A stretch of DNA of 37,308 bases from an uncultured Lachnospiraceae bacterium (lineage in GTDB: Bacteria > Bacillota > Clostridia > Lachnospirales > Lachnospiraceae): positions 1 through 37,308 of the forward strand of contig CANQVH010000035.1 of NCBI GenBank assembly GCA_947627245.1, in the 5' to 3' direction. A model generated the notes under the pieces. It did no database searches and was not told the DNA's origin. It saw only the letters and a program-made list of their open reading frames with translations. Made by a program: the position numbers and the translations under genes. Below are positions 6,333 to 16,302 of this stretch, in pieces. How positions within the stretch are numbered: the first letter of the stretch is position 1; every line of letters starts with the position of its first letter.

Positions 6333-9212
6333 ATGACGAAAGCAAGAAAATTCCTTGCTCTGGCGCTCGCGGCGGCTATGACGGTATCGCTGGTCGGCTG
6401 CAGCGGCGGAGAGAAGGAGACCGAGGCTCCGGCGACTGAGAAGAAGACGGAAGCCGTGACGGAGAAGGCGACCGAGGCAGTGACCGAAGCTCCGACTGAG
6501 GAAGTGACGGAAGCTCCGGCCGAGACGGAGACCGAAGAAGTGACGGAAGCTCCGGCCGAGACCGAGACCGAGGAAGTAACGGAAGCTCCGACGGAAACCG
6601 AGACTGAGGAAGTAACGGAAGCTCCGACGGAAACCGAGACCGAAGAGGTAACGGAAGCTCCGACAGAGACGGAGACCGAAGAGGTAACGGAAGCTCCGGC
6701 TGAGACCGAGACCGAGGAAGTAACCGAGGCTCCGACGGAAGCTGAGACCGAGGAAGAGACCGAGGCAAAGGTGACGGTTGCCGAGATCGCGGGCGAGGCG
6801 GAGAGCGAGCTTGTAGCGCTTGTGGATGAGGCCGAGTCTGAGGTTGCAGCGATTGTTACGGCTGCAGAGAAAGAGACCGAGGAGGAGACGGAAGCCGTAA
6901 CCGAGGCTGAGACTGAGGCGAAGACGGAAGAGGAGACCGAGGCTAAGACTGAGGCAGAGACGGAAGAAGTAACGGAAGCTCCGACCGAGGCAGAGACGGA
7001 AGAGGTAACGGAAGCTCCGACCGAGGCTGAGACTGAGGAAGTAACGGAAGCTCCGACCGAAGCAGAGGCAGAGACCGAGCTTGAGAGCGAGGCTGTAACG
7101 CCTGCAGAGGTTGCGGAAGAAGAGACCGAGGGCGAGACCGGCGCTGCGATGGAAGAGCTGACCGACGCCGAGCTGGACGAGTATGATGCGAAGTCCGCAG
7201 AGGTTTATGATGCGGCGTTCGGCGAGTTCTACGAGACGTATCTCGAGGCTCTTGAGGCGGACGACATTTCCGAGCGTTATGCGCTGATGGCTGTCGCCGA
7301 GGCGAAGATGCTTGAGTCCGCTGTGATGATCCCGCTGTCTTCGAATGGCGGTATGTATTCGATCAGCAAGGTTGCGCCGTACACCAACACTCCGATCCTG
7401 TGGGGCAACGATTCTTATAGATATTATCGCCGTCTGGTCACGACCGAGCTGATTACGACAGAGGATCGCGACGAGATGAAAGCGAAGTGGGCGGAGCTCA
7501 AGGGCACCGGCACTTACGAGGAGTGGGCGCGTTCCTTCCTCGAGGAGAAGGGCTATGAGATCAAGGACACTTACGATATGGCTTACGGTTCTGATCCTGT
7601 GACATGGGACGTGCTGGCGACATCTCTGGCGGCCGACAGCGAGGCGATCATCAATACATATGATGGCCTGATGGAGTACGATGTAGAGAATGTTCTGCAG
7701 CCGGCGCTGGCTGAGAGCTACGAGGTATCCGACGACGGTCTGACCTACACATTCCACATTCGTGAGGGCGTGAAGTGGGTAGATTCTCAGGGCCGTGAGG
7801 TTGCCGACGTGAAGGCGGACGACTGGGTAGCAGGTATGCAGCACATGATGGATGCGATGGGCGGTCTGGAGTATCTTGTGACGACGGACGGCTGCGGCAT
7901 CAAGAACGCTTCCGCTTATATCTACGGCGAGACCTCCGACTTCAACGAGGTCGGCGTCAAGGCTGTGGACGATTACACGCTGGAGTACACACTTGAGGCT
8001 CCGTGCCCGTTCTTTACGACGATGCTCGGCTATGGCGTGTTCGCGCCGATGAGCCGCAGCTACTATGAGTCTCAGGGCGGTAAGTTCGGCGCTGAGTACG
8101 ATTCCTCCGCAGCAGATTACAACTACGGCAAGGACCCGAACTCCATCGCTTACTGCGGCCCGTACGTAGTGACGAATGCGACCGCGCAGAACACGATCGT
8201 GTTCCAAGAGAACGAGTCTTACTGGAATAAGGATGCAGTCAATGTGAAGACGCTCACATGGCTGTTCGACAGCGGCGACGACGCGATGAAGGGCTACAAC
8301 GACACGATGTCCGGCGTACTGGACGGCTGCACACTGACCCCGGCGCGTCTGGAGCAGGCGAAGACGGACGGCGTTTTCGATGAGTACAATTACATCTCCA
8401 GCACGGACGCGACGTCCTTCATGGGCTTCTACAACCTGAACCGCAATGCGTTCGCGAACTTCAATGATGACACCGTGATGGTCTCCGAGCAGAGCGAGGA
8501 GGATGCGGCGAGAACGAACGCGGCAATCAATAATGTACATTTCCGTCGCGCGGTTTCCTTCGCGCTGGATCGCGGCGCGTACAACGCACAGGTAGTCGGC
8601 GAGGATCTGAAGCTGACCTCTCTGCGTAACTCTTACGTACCGGGTACGTTTGTGACGCTTCCGGAGGACGTGACGATCGACATCAACGGCACGGCGACCG
8701 ACTTTGAGGCAGGCACGAACTTTGGTGTGATCGTACAGGCGCAGATCGACGCGGACGATGTGAAGATGACGGTTTACGATCCGGAGGGCGACGGCGGCGT
8801 CGGCTCCAGCGATGGTTTCGACGGTTGGTACAATCCGGAGAACGCTGTAGCTGAGCTTGAGACGGCAGTGGAAGAGCTGGCGGCTGAGGGCGTTGAGATC
8901 AGTGAGGAGAACCCGATCTATCTCGACCTTCCGTATCCGGCGAACAGCGAGCCGTACACCAACAAGGAGAACGCGTTCAAGCAGTCTGTAGAGAAGGCGC
9001 TTGGCGGAAGCGTGATCATCAACCTTGTTGCAGGCAACAGCTTTGACGACTGGTACTATGCAGGCTATTATCCGACCTACGGCTACGAGAGCAACTATGA
9101 TATCTGCGACGTCTCCGGCTGGGGTCCGGACTACGGCGATCCGCAGACCTACCTGAACACGCTGCTTCCGGAGTACGCTGGCTACATGATCAAGGCGCTC
9201 GGTATCTACTAA
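6333..9212 (+). CDS. oppA: Oligopeptide-binding lipoprotein, circularly permuted, Thr/Glu stalk
   Basis: Extracytoplasmic solute-binding protein (family 5, DppA/OppA type) of a peptide importer. The 959 residues are far longer than the usual 520-600. A lipoprotein signal ends in LVGC, with C23 as the lipid-anchored residue. Residues about 27-270 are almost only T, E, A, V and P in repeats of the form EEVTEAPTETET. Residues about 285-415 (for example SERYALMAVAEAKMLESAV, then VMIPLSS) resemble the normal C-terminal end of such proteins. Only after that comes the usual N-terminal start (GSDPVTWDVLATSLAADSE at 419-437, then YEVSDDGLTYTFHIREGVKW). The protein ends soon after GWGPDYGDPQTYLNTLL, where ordinary members continue for about 120 residues. 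The start at 6333 has AAGGAGG 11 bases upstream. It is first in the operon and is followed by a structured hairpin. Confidence 0.93.
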   Translation: MTKARKFLALALAAAMTVSLVGCSGGEKETEAPATEKKTEAVTEKATEAVTEAPTEEVTEAPAETETEEVTEAPAETETEEVTEAPTETETEEVTEAPTETETEEVTEAPTETETEEVTEAPAETETEEVTEAPTEAETEEETEAKVTVAEIAGEAESELVALVDEAESEVAAIVTAAEKETEEETEAVTEAETEAKTEEETEAKTEAETEEVTEAPTEAETEEVTEAPTEAETEEVTEAPTEAEAETELESEAVTPAEVAEEETEGETGAAMEELTDAELDEYDAKSAEVYDAAFGEFYETYLEALEADDISERYALMAVAEAKMLESAVMIPLSSNGGMYSISKVAPYTNTPILWGNDSYRYYRRLVTTELITTEDRDEMKAKWAELKGTGTYEEWARSFLEEKGYEIKDTYDMAYGSDPVTWDVLATSLAADSEAIINTYDGLMEYDVENVLQPALAESYEVSDDGLTYTFHIREGVKWVDSQGREVADVKADDWVAGMQHMMDAMGGLEYLVTTDGCGIKNASAYIYGETSDFNEVGVKAVDDYTLEYTLEAPCPFFTTMLGYGVFAPMSRSYYESQGGKFGAEYDSSAADYNYGKDPNSIAYCGPYVVTNATAQNTIVFQENESYWNKDAVNVKTLTWLFDSGDDAMKGYNDTMSGVLDGCTLTPARLEQAKTDGVFDEYNYISSTDATSFMGFYNLNRNAFANFNDDTVMVSEQSEEDAARTNAAINNVHFRRAVSFALDRGAYNAQVVGEDLKLTSLRNSYVPGTFVTLPEDVTIDINGTATDFEAGTNFGVIVQAQIDADDVKMTVYDPEGDGGVGSSDGFDGWYNPENAVAELETAVEELAAEGVEISEENPIYLDLPYPANSEPYTNKENAFKQSVEKALGGSVIINLVAGNSFDDWYYAGYYPTYGYESNYDICDVSGWGPDYGDPQTYLNTLLPEYAGYMIKALGIY
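6501..7076 (+). repeat. 36-base tandem repeats encoding the OppA stalk
   Basis: Two blocks of in-frame repeats, at about 6501-6758 (seven units) and 6945-7076 (three to four units), encode 12-residue units such as TEEVTEAPTETE. A less regular acidic segment (VAEIAGEAESELVALVDEAE) separates the blocks. The unit DNA varies at third codon positions. The region probably forms an extended acidic spacer between the lipid anchor and the binding domain and is likely to vary in copy number between strains. Confidence 0.85.
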
Positions 9213-9290
9213 GATACGGCTCGGATCATACACAACAAAAACGGCGGAAGCTGTTCGGCAGTTGATTTGAATAAGTAAACAGCCATAAAA

Positions 9291-9347
9291 GGCAGGGCGT
9301 CTCCTGAGAGGACCGAATAGGGGTGTCCACCGGGAGATGACCCTGTC
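9291..9347 (+). ncRNA. Intercistronic structured hairpin, copy 2
   Basis: This copy lies in the 193-base gap between oppA and oppB. GCAGGG (9292-9297) pairs with CCCTGT (9341-9346), GTCTCCTG (9299-9306) pairs with CGGGAGAT (9331-9338), and an inner GGAC (9310-9313) pairs with GTCC (9325-9328). The inner segment TAGGGGTGTCCAC is identical to the copy between dapB and lysC, while the outer stems differ but still pair. Both copies end about 50-60 bases before the next start codon. A short CTTTT follows, so partial termination is possible here. Confidence 0.6.
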
Positions 9348-9405
9348 TTTTGCTGTTACCTGATCACGTACTGCAGGATGGCTTCCGATATGAGTGAAAG
9401 AGACT

Positions 9406-10977
9406 ATGGGCAAATACTTAATCAAACGTCTGTTGCACGGTGCGGTCTCGATCGTCATCGTGGTGGCGATCGTCATGATCATGATCTACGGAATGCTGAA
9501 CCGGGACCTGATCTTTGCAAAGGATACCACGTACACCCACCAGAGCAACAATCAAAAAACGACTTATATGTACTCCAAATGGGAGGAATACGGCTACGTG
9601 GACTATGTTCCGTACGCCGATTACCTGCAGGAGCTTCTGCAGAAGGGAGAGATCGACGAGGAGACGCGCTCGTCCGCGGTGAGCCTCGGACGAAAGGCGG
9701 ACGCCGACTCGGATATCGTGCAGGAGTATGTGCAGAAATTTACTGATTATTACGAGTCCAAGGGCTATACGGTCACGAGACTGGAAGCCGTCACGCGCGC
9801 GGGACGACGGATCGCGGACGGAGGACAGCCGCAACTGTTTGCTTACAGGGACGTTCCGCTGCTTGGCCGTCTGTGGAGATATTTCACGGGGCTGATCACG
9901 ATTGACAAGACAAGCTATGTAAAAGAAGACATCGGAGAGCGGGGAATCTCCTTTACGTTATATGACCCTGTCTACGGCGGAAAGAAGTTTTCGCCGGCGA
10001 TCACGGGGAACGGCACGAAGCACAAGTATCTGCTTTACTGCGACTCCAATTTCCCCTTTATCCACCAGAATATTGCCTCGCTGAATCTCGGCACATCCTA
10101 CTCGGTCAACACGGGCATCGATGTGTTCACGACGATGACGAGGACGCAGGGCTCCTATGTGCGCTCGACAATCACTTATCCGTCCGGACTTACGGAGGAG
10201 AGCGCGGACGACCTGCACAGCGCGACTTATCTGCCGAACTCTCTGGATTCCAGCGTCGTGTACGCGGACCGCTTCGTGGACGACTACACGAATGTGGATA
10301 CGGTGAAGAACGGCTTTTCCAAGGTCGGCTATTCGTTTGTGATCGGACTGATCTCCGTCATCATCGCATATCTGCTCGGCGTTCCGCTCGGCATTCTGAT
10401 GGCGAGGAAGAAGGACAAGCTGGTCGACAAGCTGGGTACGATTTATATCGTGTTCATCATCGCGGTGCCGTCGCTGGCTTACATTTTCCTGTTTAAAGCG
10501 ATCGGCGGAGAGCTGGGACTCCCGACGACCTTCGATATGGAGTCCACGAGCAAGCTGATGTATGTCCTGCCGATCGTTTCTCTGGCGCTGCCTTCGATCG
10601 CGGATTTGATGAAATGGATGCGGCGCTACATGATCGACCAGATGAATTCGGACTACGTGAAGTTCGCGCGCTCCGGCGGTTATTCGGAGTCCGAGATCTT
10701 CACGAAGCATATCATGAAGAACGCGGTGATCCCGATCGTGCACGGAATTCCGTCGAGCGTGCTGTTCGCTCTGACCGGTGCGATCATTACCGAGCGTGTG
10801 TACGTCGTGCCCGGCGCCGGCAATCTGCTGACCGAGGCGATCAACAAGTACGACAACGGCGTGATCGTCGGCGTAACTTTATTCTACGCGGTGCTGACCG
10901 TGGTATCTATCGTTCTGGGCGACGTGCTGATGGCGATGGTGGATCCGCGGATCTCATTCTCAACGAAAGACAGGTGA
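9406..10977 (+). CDS. oppB: Oligopeptide ABC transporter permease OppB, with large external domain
   Basis: Inner-membrane permease subunit. An N-terminal helix (residues about 12-34) is followed by an insertion of about 270 residues, hydrophilic and predicted to be outside the cell. The permease core follows: helices near YSFVIGLISVIIAYLLG, IYIVFIIAVPSLAYIFLF, LMYVLPIVSLALPSI, and the C-terminal TLFYAVLTVVSIVLGDVLM. The EAA loop that contacts the ATPase is FARSGGYSESEIFTKHIMK. The protein is about 523 residues against 305-340 for ordinary OppB. I chose the ATG at 9406, which gives the family-typical MGKYLIKRLLHG; a GTG at 9394 is also possible, and neither has a strong ribosome site. It has a four-base gap to oppC. 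Confidence 0.93.
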   Translation: MGKYLIKRLLHGAVSIVIVVAIVMIMIYGMLNRDLIFAKDTTYTHQSNNQKTTYMYSKWEEYGYVDYVPYADYLQELLQKGEIDEETRSSAVSLGRKADADSDIVQEYVQKFTDYYESKGYTVTRLEAVTRAGRRIADGGQPQLFAYRDVPLLGRLWRYFTGLITIDKTSYVKEDIGERGISFTLYDPVYGGKKFSPAITGNGTKHKYLLYCDSNFPFIHQNIASLNLGTSYSVNTGIDVFTTMTRTQGSYVRSTITYPSGLTEESADDLHSATYLPNSLDSSVVYADRFVDDYTNVDTVKNGFSKVGYSFVIGLISVIIAYLLGVPLGILMARKKDKLVDKLGTIYIVFIIAVPSLAYIFLFKAIGGELGLPTTFDMESTSKLMYVLPIVSLALPSIADLMKWMRRYMIDQMNSDYVKFARSGGYSESEIFTKHIMKNAVIPIVHGIPSSVLFALTGAIITERVYVVPGAGNLLTEAINKYDNGVIVGVTLFYAVLTVVSIVLGDVLMAMVDPRISFSTKDR

Positions 10978-10981
10978 TCAT

Positions 10982-11950
10982 ATGGAACAAGAAATTGCAA
11001 AACTGGGCATTTCCGAAGAGGAGCTTTTTTCCCGCGTGGACCATTCCGCACTGGATTCCGAGAAGATCACCGCGCCGAGGTATTCCTACTGGCAGTCTGT
11101 GTTCCGCGTGTTTTTCCGAAAGAAACTGAATATTGTGATCTTGGCGATCCTGCTGTTCGTGATCGCGTTCGCTTACATTTATCCGTCGATCACGGAGTAT
11201 GAGCGATTCGCGAACCTGCTGGATTCGACGGCCAAGCATTTGTCTCCGGCCAAGGCGATCAAGCAGATGGGCTTCAACATCCACTGGATCTTGGGCTCCG
11301 GAGCGGCCGGACAGTCTACGTTCGACGCAATCTGGAACGGCTCCCGAATCTCGATCTCGCTGGCCTTTATCTGCGCGGCGATCAATATGACGATCGGCGT
11401 GATCGTCGGCTCGATCTGGGGCTTTTCCAAGAAGGTCGACATGGTGATGAACGAGGTCTACAACATCCTCACGAACATTCCGTATCTGGTGTTCATCGCC
11501 GTGATGGTGATGTTGTTCTCCGCGAGCTTCTGGACGATGGTGCTGGCGCTGACGGCGACGGGCTGGGTAGCGATCGCGTACTTTATCCGCACGCAGGTGG
11601 TTATCATCCGTGACCGTGAGTACAATCTGGCGTCGAAGTGCCTCGGGACGTCCACCTTTAAGATTGCCATGAAGAATATCCTGCCGTTCATGACGTCCGT
11701 GATCGTGACGCTGCTGGCGACGGAGATTCCTTCCTATATTTCCTACGAGGTGTTCCTTGCCTACATCGGCATGGGACTTTCGGAGATGTCGCTGGGCCGC
11801 CTGATCTTCGAGGCGGAGAGCGCGATGGTGACGCCCGGCTGGCAGTTCGAGTTCTGGAGCCCGGTGGCAATCGCTTCGATTATCACCGTCGTTCTGTACG
11901 TCGTGGGCCAGAACCTCGGCGACGCGTCGGATCCGAGGACGCATATGTAG
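10982..11950 (+). CDS. oppC: Oligopeptide ABC transporter permease OppC
   Basis: Second membrane subunit of the importer, 322 residues. A cytoplasmic N-terminus of about 45 residues precedes the first helix (LNIVILAILLFVIAFAYIY). The segment WILGSGAAGQSTFDAIWNGS corresponds to the conserved LGTDxxGRD region of OppC/DppC but lacks the usual D and R. Four or five further helices and the EAA loop (LASKCLGTSTFKIAMKN followed by ILPF) follow, and the end DASDPRTHM matches the conserved DPR C-terminus. It starts 4 bases after oppB. Identification rests on the permease fold, position and motifs. Confidence 0.93.
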   Translation: MEQEIAKLGISEEELFSRVDHSALDSEKITAPRYSYWQSVFRVFFRKKLNIVILAILLFVIAFAYIYPSITEYERFANLLDSTAKHLSPAKAIKQMGFNIHWILGSGAAGQSTFDAIWNGSRISISLAFICAAINMTIGVIVGSIWGFSKKVDMVMNEVYNILTNIPYLVFIAVMVMLFSASFWTMVLALTATGWVAIAYFIRTQVVIIRDREYNLASKCLGTSTFKIAMKNILPFMTSVIVTLLATEIPSYISYEVFLAYIGMGLSEMSLGRLIFEAESAMVTPGWQFEFWSPVAIASIITVVLYVVGQNLGDASDPRTHM

Positions 11951-11986
11951 GAACTATCTCTGTAAGAATGATAAAGAGGAACCGAT

Positions 11987-13735
11987 ATGGAAGACAGAAA
12001 AGTACTGTTATCAATCAAAAACCTGTCCGTGAAATTTCGCGTCCGCGGGCGTATCCTGACCGCGATACGCGGCATTTCTCTGGACATCTATGAGAATGAA
12101 TCGATCGCGATCGTCGGCGAGTCCGGCTCCGGAAAATCGGTGTTTACGAAGACGTTTGCCGGAATGCTGGATTCCAACGGCTTCATCAGCGAGGGTCAGC
12201 TTCTGTTCGACGACGAGGAGCTTGCGGACACGCATGTGACGCTCGACGCGCAGGCGAAGCGCGCGATCGCGGATATGCAGACGAAGCTGAATGAGTATTC
12301 AAAGCTGGAATCCGGCGCGGCTACCTACCGGAAGACGCTTGAGCTGGATGCGCAGAAGCGCGCGCGCAGCAGCCTGAGCCCCGAGGAGGAAGCGAAGGTC
12401 GAGGCGGAGGTGAAGGAGCTTACCGCGCAGCGGACGGATCTGTTCAATGAGAAGCAGACCTACGATCCCTCGAAGGAGAAGGAGAGGATCCGTGAGGCCG
12501 CGAAGCAGATCAAGGCGCTGGACGCACAGATCAAGGAGCTGCAGCATCGCAATGAACAGCTCAGGAAGAAGAAGCGCGACGAGGCGGAGCATGACACTGC
12601 GTACCTGAAGCAGTATGAGGAGCAGATGTCCGCGCTCAAGGCGCAGTATGAGAAAGAGATCAAAGGGGAGATCGCCCCGGAGACGGTGAAGCGAAATGAG
12701 ATTCTGGCGAAGGAGGTCTATCTTTCGGTCGGAAGATACAGTTTCCGCCGCCGCCGCAAGGCGATCGCGGAGCTGCTTGACGCGCTGAAGAAAGCGATGC
12801 AGCTCGGCGTGGATCTGTCGGACGAAGCGGAGCGCAACGCGGTGTTCGACAATGTCACGTTCCGCGTGCGCTATCTGGATGAGACGCCGGAGGAGCTACA
12901 CGGCACCTGCGTGCTTAATCTCGCGAACATCAAGTATCCGAAGGACTGGGAGAAGATCCGCGGAAGACGGATCGCCACGGTGTTCCAAGATCCGATGACC
13001 TCTCTGAACCCGATCATCACGATCGGCAAGCAGATCACCTCCATCATCAAGAAGCATCAGGACTGTACGGATGTGGAGGCAAGGAGACGGGCGCTGGAGC
13101 TGATGCACAAGGTGGGCATCCCCAATCCGGAGGCGCGTTTTGACGATTATCCGTTCCAGTATTCCGGCGGTATGCGCCAGAGGATCGTTATCGCGATCGC
13201 CCTGTCGTGCCAGCCGAAGATCCTGATCTGCGACGAGCCGACCACGGCTCTGGATGTGACGATTCAGGCGCAGATCCTGCGGCTGATCAAGGATTTGCAG
13301 AAGGAATTCAATTACACGACGGTCTTCATCACCCACGATCTCGGGGTGGTGGCGAATATCGCGGAGCGTGTCGCGGTGATGTACGCGGGCCAGATCGTGG
13401 AGCTCGGGACGGTGGAGGAGGTCTTCTACGACCCGCGCCATCCGTACACATGGGCGCTTTTGTCCTCTTTGCCGCAGTTGGCGGAGAAGAACACGACGCT
13501 CTACTCGATCACCGGTACGCCGCCTTCGCTGTACAACAACATTGTCGGCGATTCGTTTGCCCCGCGCAATCCGTACTGCCTGAAGATCGATACGCTGCTT
13601 GAGCCTCCGATGTTCAAGGTCAGCGACACTCATTATGCCAAGACATGGCTGCTGGATGAGCGTTCGCCGAAGATCGAGAAGCCGGAGGGCATCCGCAACA
13701 TCCATGAGAAACTAATAGATGCTTTTAACATATAG
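11987..13735 (+). CDS. oppD: Oligopeptide ABC transporter ATPase OppD with coiled-coil insertion
   Basis: ATP-hydrolysing subunit. Walker A GESGSGKS is at residues 44-51, the Q-loop VFQDPMTSLNP at about 334-344, the signature YSGGMRQR at about 390-397, Walker B ILICDEPTTALD at about 412-423, and the switch histidine in FITHDLG at about 446. Ordinary OppD has about 50 residues between Walker A and the Q-loop; here there are about 285, so some 230 residues are inserted. The insertion is charged and helical (for example KQIKALDAQIKELQHRNEQL) and reads as a long antiparallel coiled coil. The C-terminal oligopeptide-transporter region (RHPYTWALLSSLPQL) is present. All catalytic residues are intact. 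The length is 582 residues against 320-360 for the family. An AAGAGGAACC ribosome site precedes the ATG. Confidence 0.94.
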   Translation: MEDRKVLLSIKNLSVKFRVRGRILTAIRGISLDIYENESIAIVGESGSGKSVFTKTFAGMLDSNGFISEGQLLFDDEELADTHVTLDAQAKRAIADMQTKLNEYSKLESGAATYRKTLELDAQKRARSSLSPEEEAKVEAEVKELTAQRTDLFNEKQTYDPSKEKERIREAAKQIKALDAQIKELQHRNEQLRKKKRDEAEHDTAYLKQYEEQMSALKAQYEKEIKGEIAPETVKRNEILAKEVYLSVGRYSFRRRRKAIAELLDALKKAMQLGVDLSDEAERNAVFDNVTFRVRYLDETPEELHGTCVLNLANIKYPKDWEKIRGRRIATVFQDPMTSLNPIITIGKQITSIIKKHQDCTDVEARRRALELMHKVGIPNPEARFDDYPFQYSGGMRQRIVIAIALSCQPKILICDEPTTALDVTIQAQILRLIKDLQKEFNYTTVFITHDLGVVANIAERVAVMYAGQIVELGTVEEVFYDPRHPYTWALLSSLPQLAEKNTTLYSITGTPPSLYNNIVGDSFAPRNPYCLKIDTLLEPPMFKVSDTHYAKTWLLDERSPKIEKPEGIRNIHEKLIDAFNI

Positions 13736-13747
13736 GAGATTCAGACC

Positions 13748-15061
<1,314 letters not shown>

Positions 15062-15062
15062 A

Positions 15063-16286
15063 TTGAACCGTTACGCAAGAGATAAGAGGCCAGATGTAAA
15101 GCCGGTAGAAAAAGTGGAGCTGTCCGAACGACACGCAAGATGGAGATTCGCAGCCGCAGTTTTTCTGCTGGCTTTTGGCGTGGCTGCGTTGATCTACGCC
15201 TTTCTGCATTTTCTCTCCGGAGATCCCGGCTGGCGCGAGATTGAGGCGAGCGCGACAAAGGAAAACTGCGGCGGGGAGTTTGCGTTCCTGTATGATCTCG
15301 GGGCGTCGGGCCTGTCCGCGAGGACGGAGAACCGCGCGCTGACGAAGCTCTACTCGGAGGCGTCCGAACAAGCATACCGGATCTTCAACAGCGATCTGGA
15401 GTTCGACGGCGTGGCGAACGTCCGTTATCTCAACAGCCATCCGAACGAGGAGACCGAGGTCGACGAGGCGCTGTACCGGGCGTTTTCGCTTTTGGAGGAG
15501 CACGGGAACCGCGGCCTGTATTTGGGGCCGCTCTACGCGATCTACGACGATATGTTTTACTGCAACGACGATTCGGAGGCGGCGTATTACGATCCGCGTC
15601 AGAACGAGGATGTGCGCGCGGAGTTTGCGCAGATCGTCTCGTACGCGAACGATCCGCAGTCTGTTGATCTGCAGCTTCTCGGAGAGAATCGGGTCTTCCT
15701 GAAGGTCTCGGACGAGTATCTGAAGTTCGCCGAAGCGGACGGGCTCGACCGTTTCATTGATTTTTTCTGGATGAAGAATGCGTTCATCACGGATTATCTG
15801 GCCGAGACCATGATCGCAAACGGGTACACGAGGGGCACTATTTCCAGCTTCGACGGCTTTGTGCGGGCGCTGGACGGCAGCGGCGCGGAGTATTCGTTCA
15901 ACCTCTACGACTGGCGGGAGCAGGGGCCGTACATGGCGGCCGTGATGCATTACCGCAACGCGCGCAGCATCGTCTGCCTGCGCAATTACAAGATGAACGA
16001 TCTCGATATCCAGCATTACTATGAGTTTGCCGATGGAGAGAGACGCACGTCCTATGTCGATACCGCGGACGGGCTGTGCAAAAGCTCGCTTGACAATCTT
16101 GTCTCATACTCGCAGGAGAAGGGCTGCGCGGAGGTGCTGCTCTCGATGATTCCCGTTTACATCACGGATGAATTCCGCGAGGAGGAAGTTAATGACTTGG
16201 TGGCGGATGGGATTTATTCCGTCTGGTTCCGGGACGGGGAGCTGTGCGCAAATGACTCGGGAATCGAGCTTGGACCGGAGACATAA
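15063..16286 (+). CDS. Membrane-anchored extracytoplasmic protein, faintly ApbE-like
   Basis: A 407-residue protein with a short basic N-terminus, one hydrophobic segment at about residues 29-52 (FAAAVFLLAFGVAALIYAFL) and a large external domain. The order of segments loosely recalls the FMN transferase ApbE: an early FNSD segment, NRGLYLGPLYAIYDDM in the position of the family's central GAFDxTxGPL region, then GYTRGTISSFDGFVRALDGS. The expected glycine and aspartate metal and FAD residues are missing, so catalysis is doubtful. Translation would start at TTG two bases after the oppF stop codon, suggesting translational coupling and a role tied to the transporter. A start at GTG 15114 is less likely. 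I do not claim a function. Confidence 0.6.
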   Translation: MNRYARDKRPDVKPVEKVELSERHARWRFAAAVFLLAFGVAALIYAFLHFLSGDPGWREIEASATKENCGGEFAFLYDLGASGLSARTENRALTKLYSEASEQAYRIFNSDLEFDGVANVRYLNSHPNEETEVDEALYRAFSLLEEHGNRGLYLGPLYAIYDDMFYCNDDSEAAYYDPRQNEDVRAEFAQIVSYANDPQSVDLQLLGENRVFLKVSDEYLKFAEADGLDRFIDFFWMKNAFITDYLAETMIANGYTRGTISSFDGFVRALDGSGAEYSFNLYDWREQGPYMAAVMHYRNARSIVCLRNYKMNDLDIQHYYEFADGERRTSYVDTADGLCKSSLDNLVSYSQEKGCAEVLLSMIPVYITDEFREEEVNDLVADGIYSVWFRDGELCANDSGIELGPET

Positions 16287-16302
16287 GGATGGAGGAGCGC
16301 GA

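Noticed and set aside
6501..7076. CRISPR-like periodic repeats
   Set aside because: The 36-base units are contiguous, in frame and encode a protein repeat. There are no unique spacers.
6096..9482. Antisense open frame of 1128 codons opposite oppA
   Set aside because: It exists because the GC-rich, repetitive oppA codons leave no stops on the other strand. Its translation is Arg/Leu repeats without any domain, start site or promoter.
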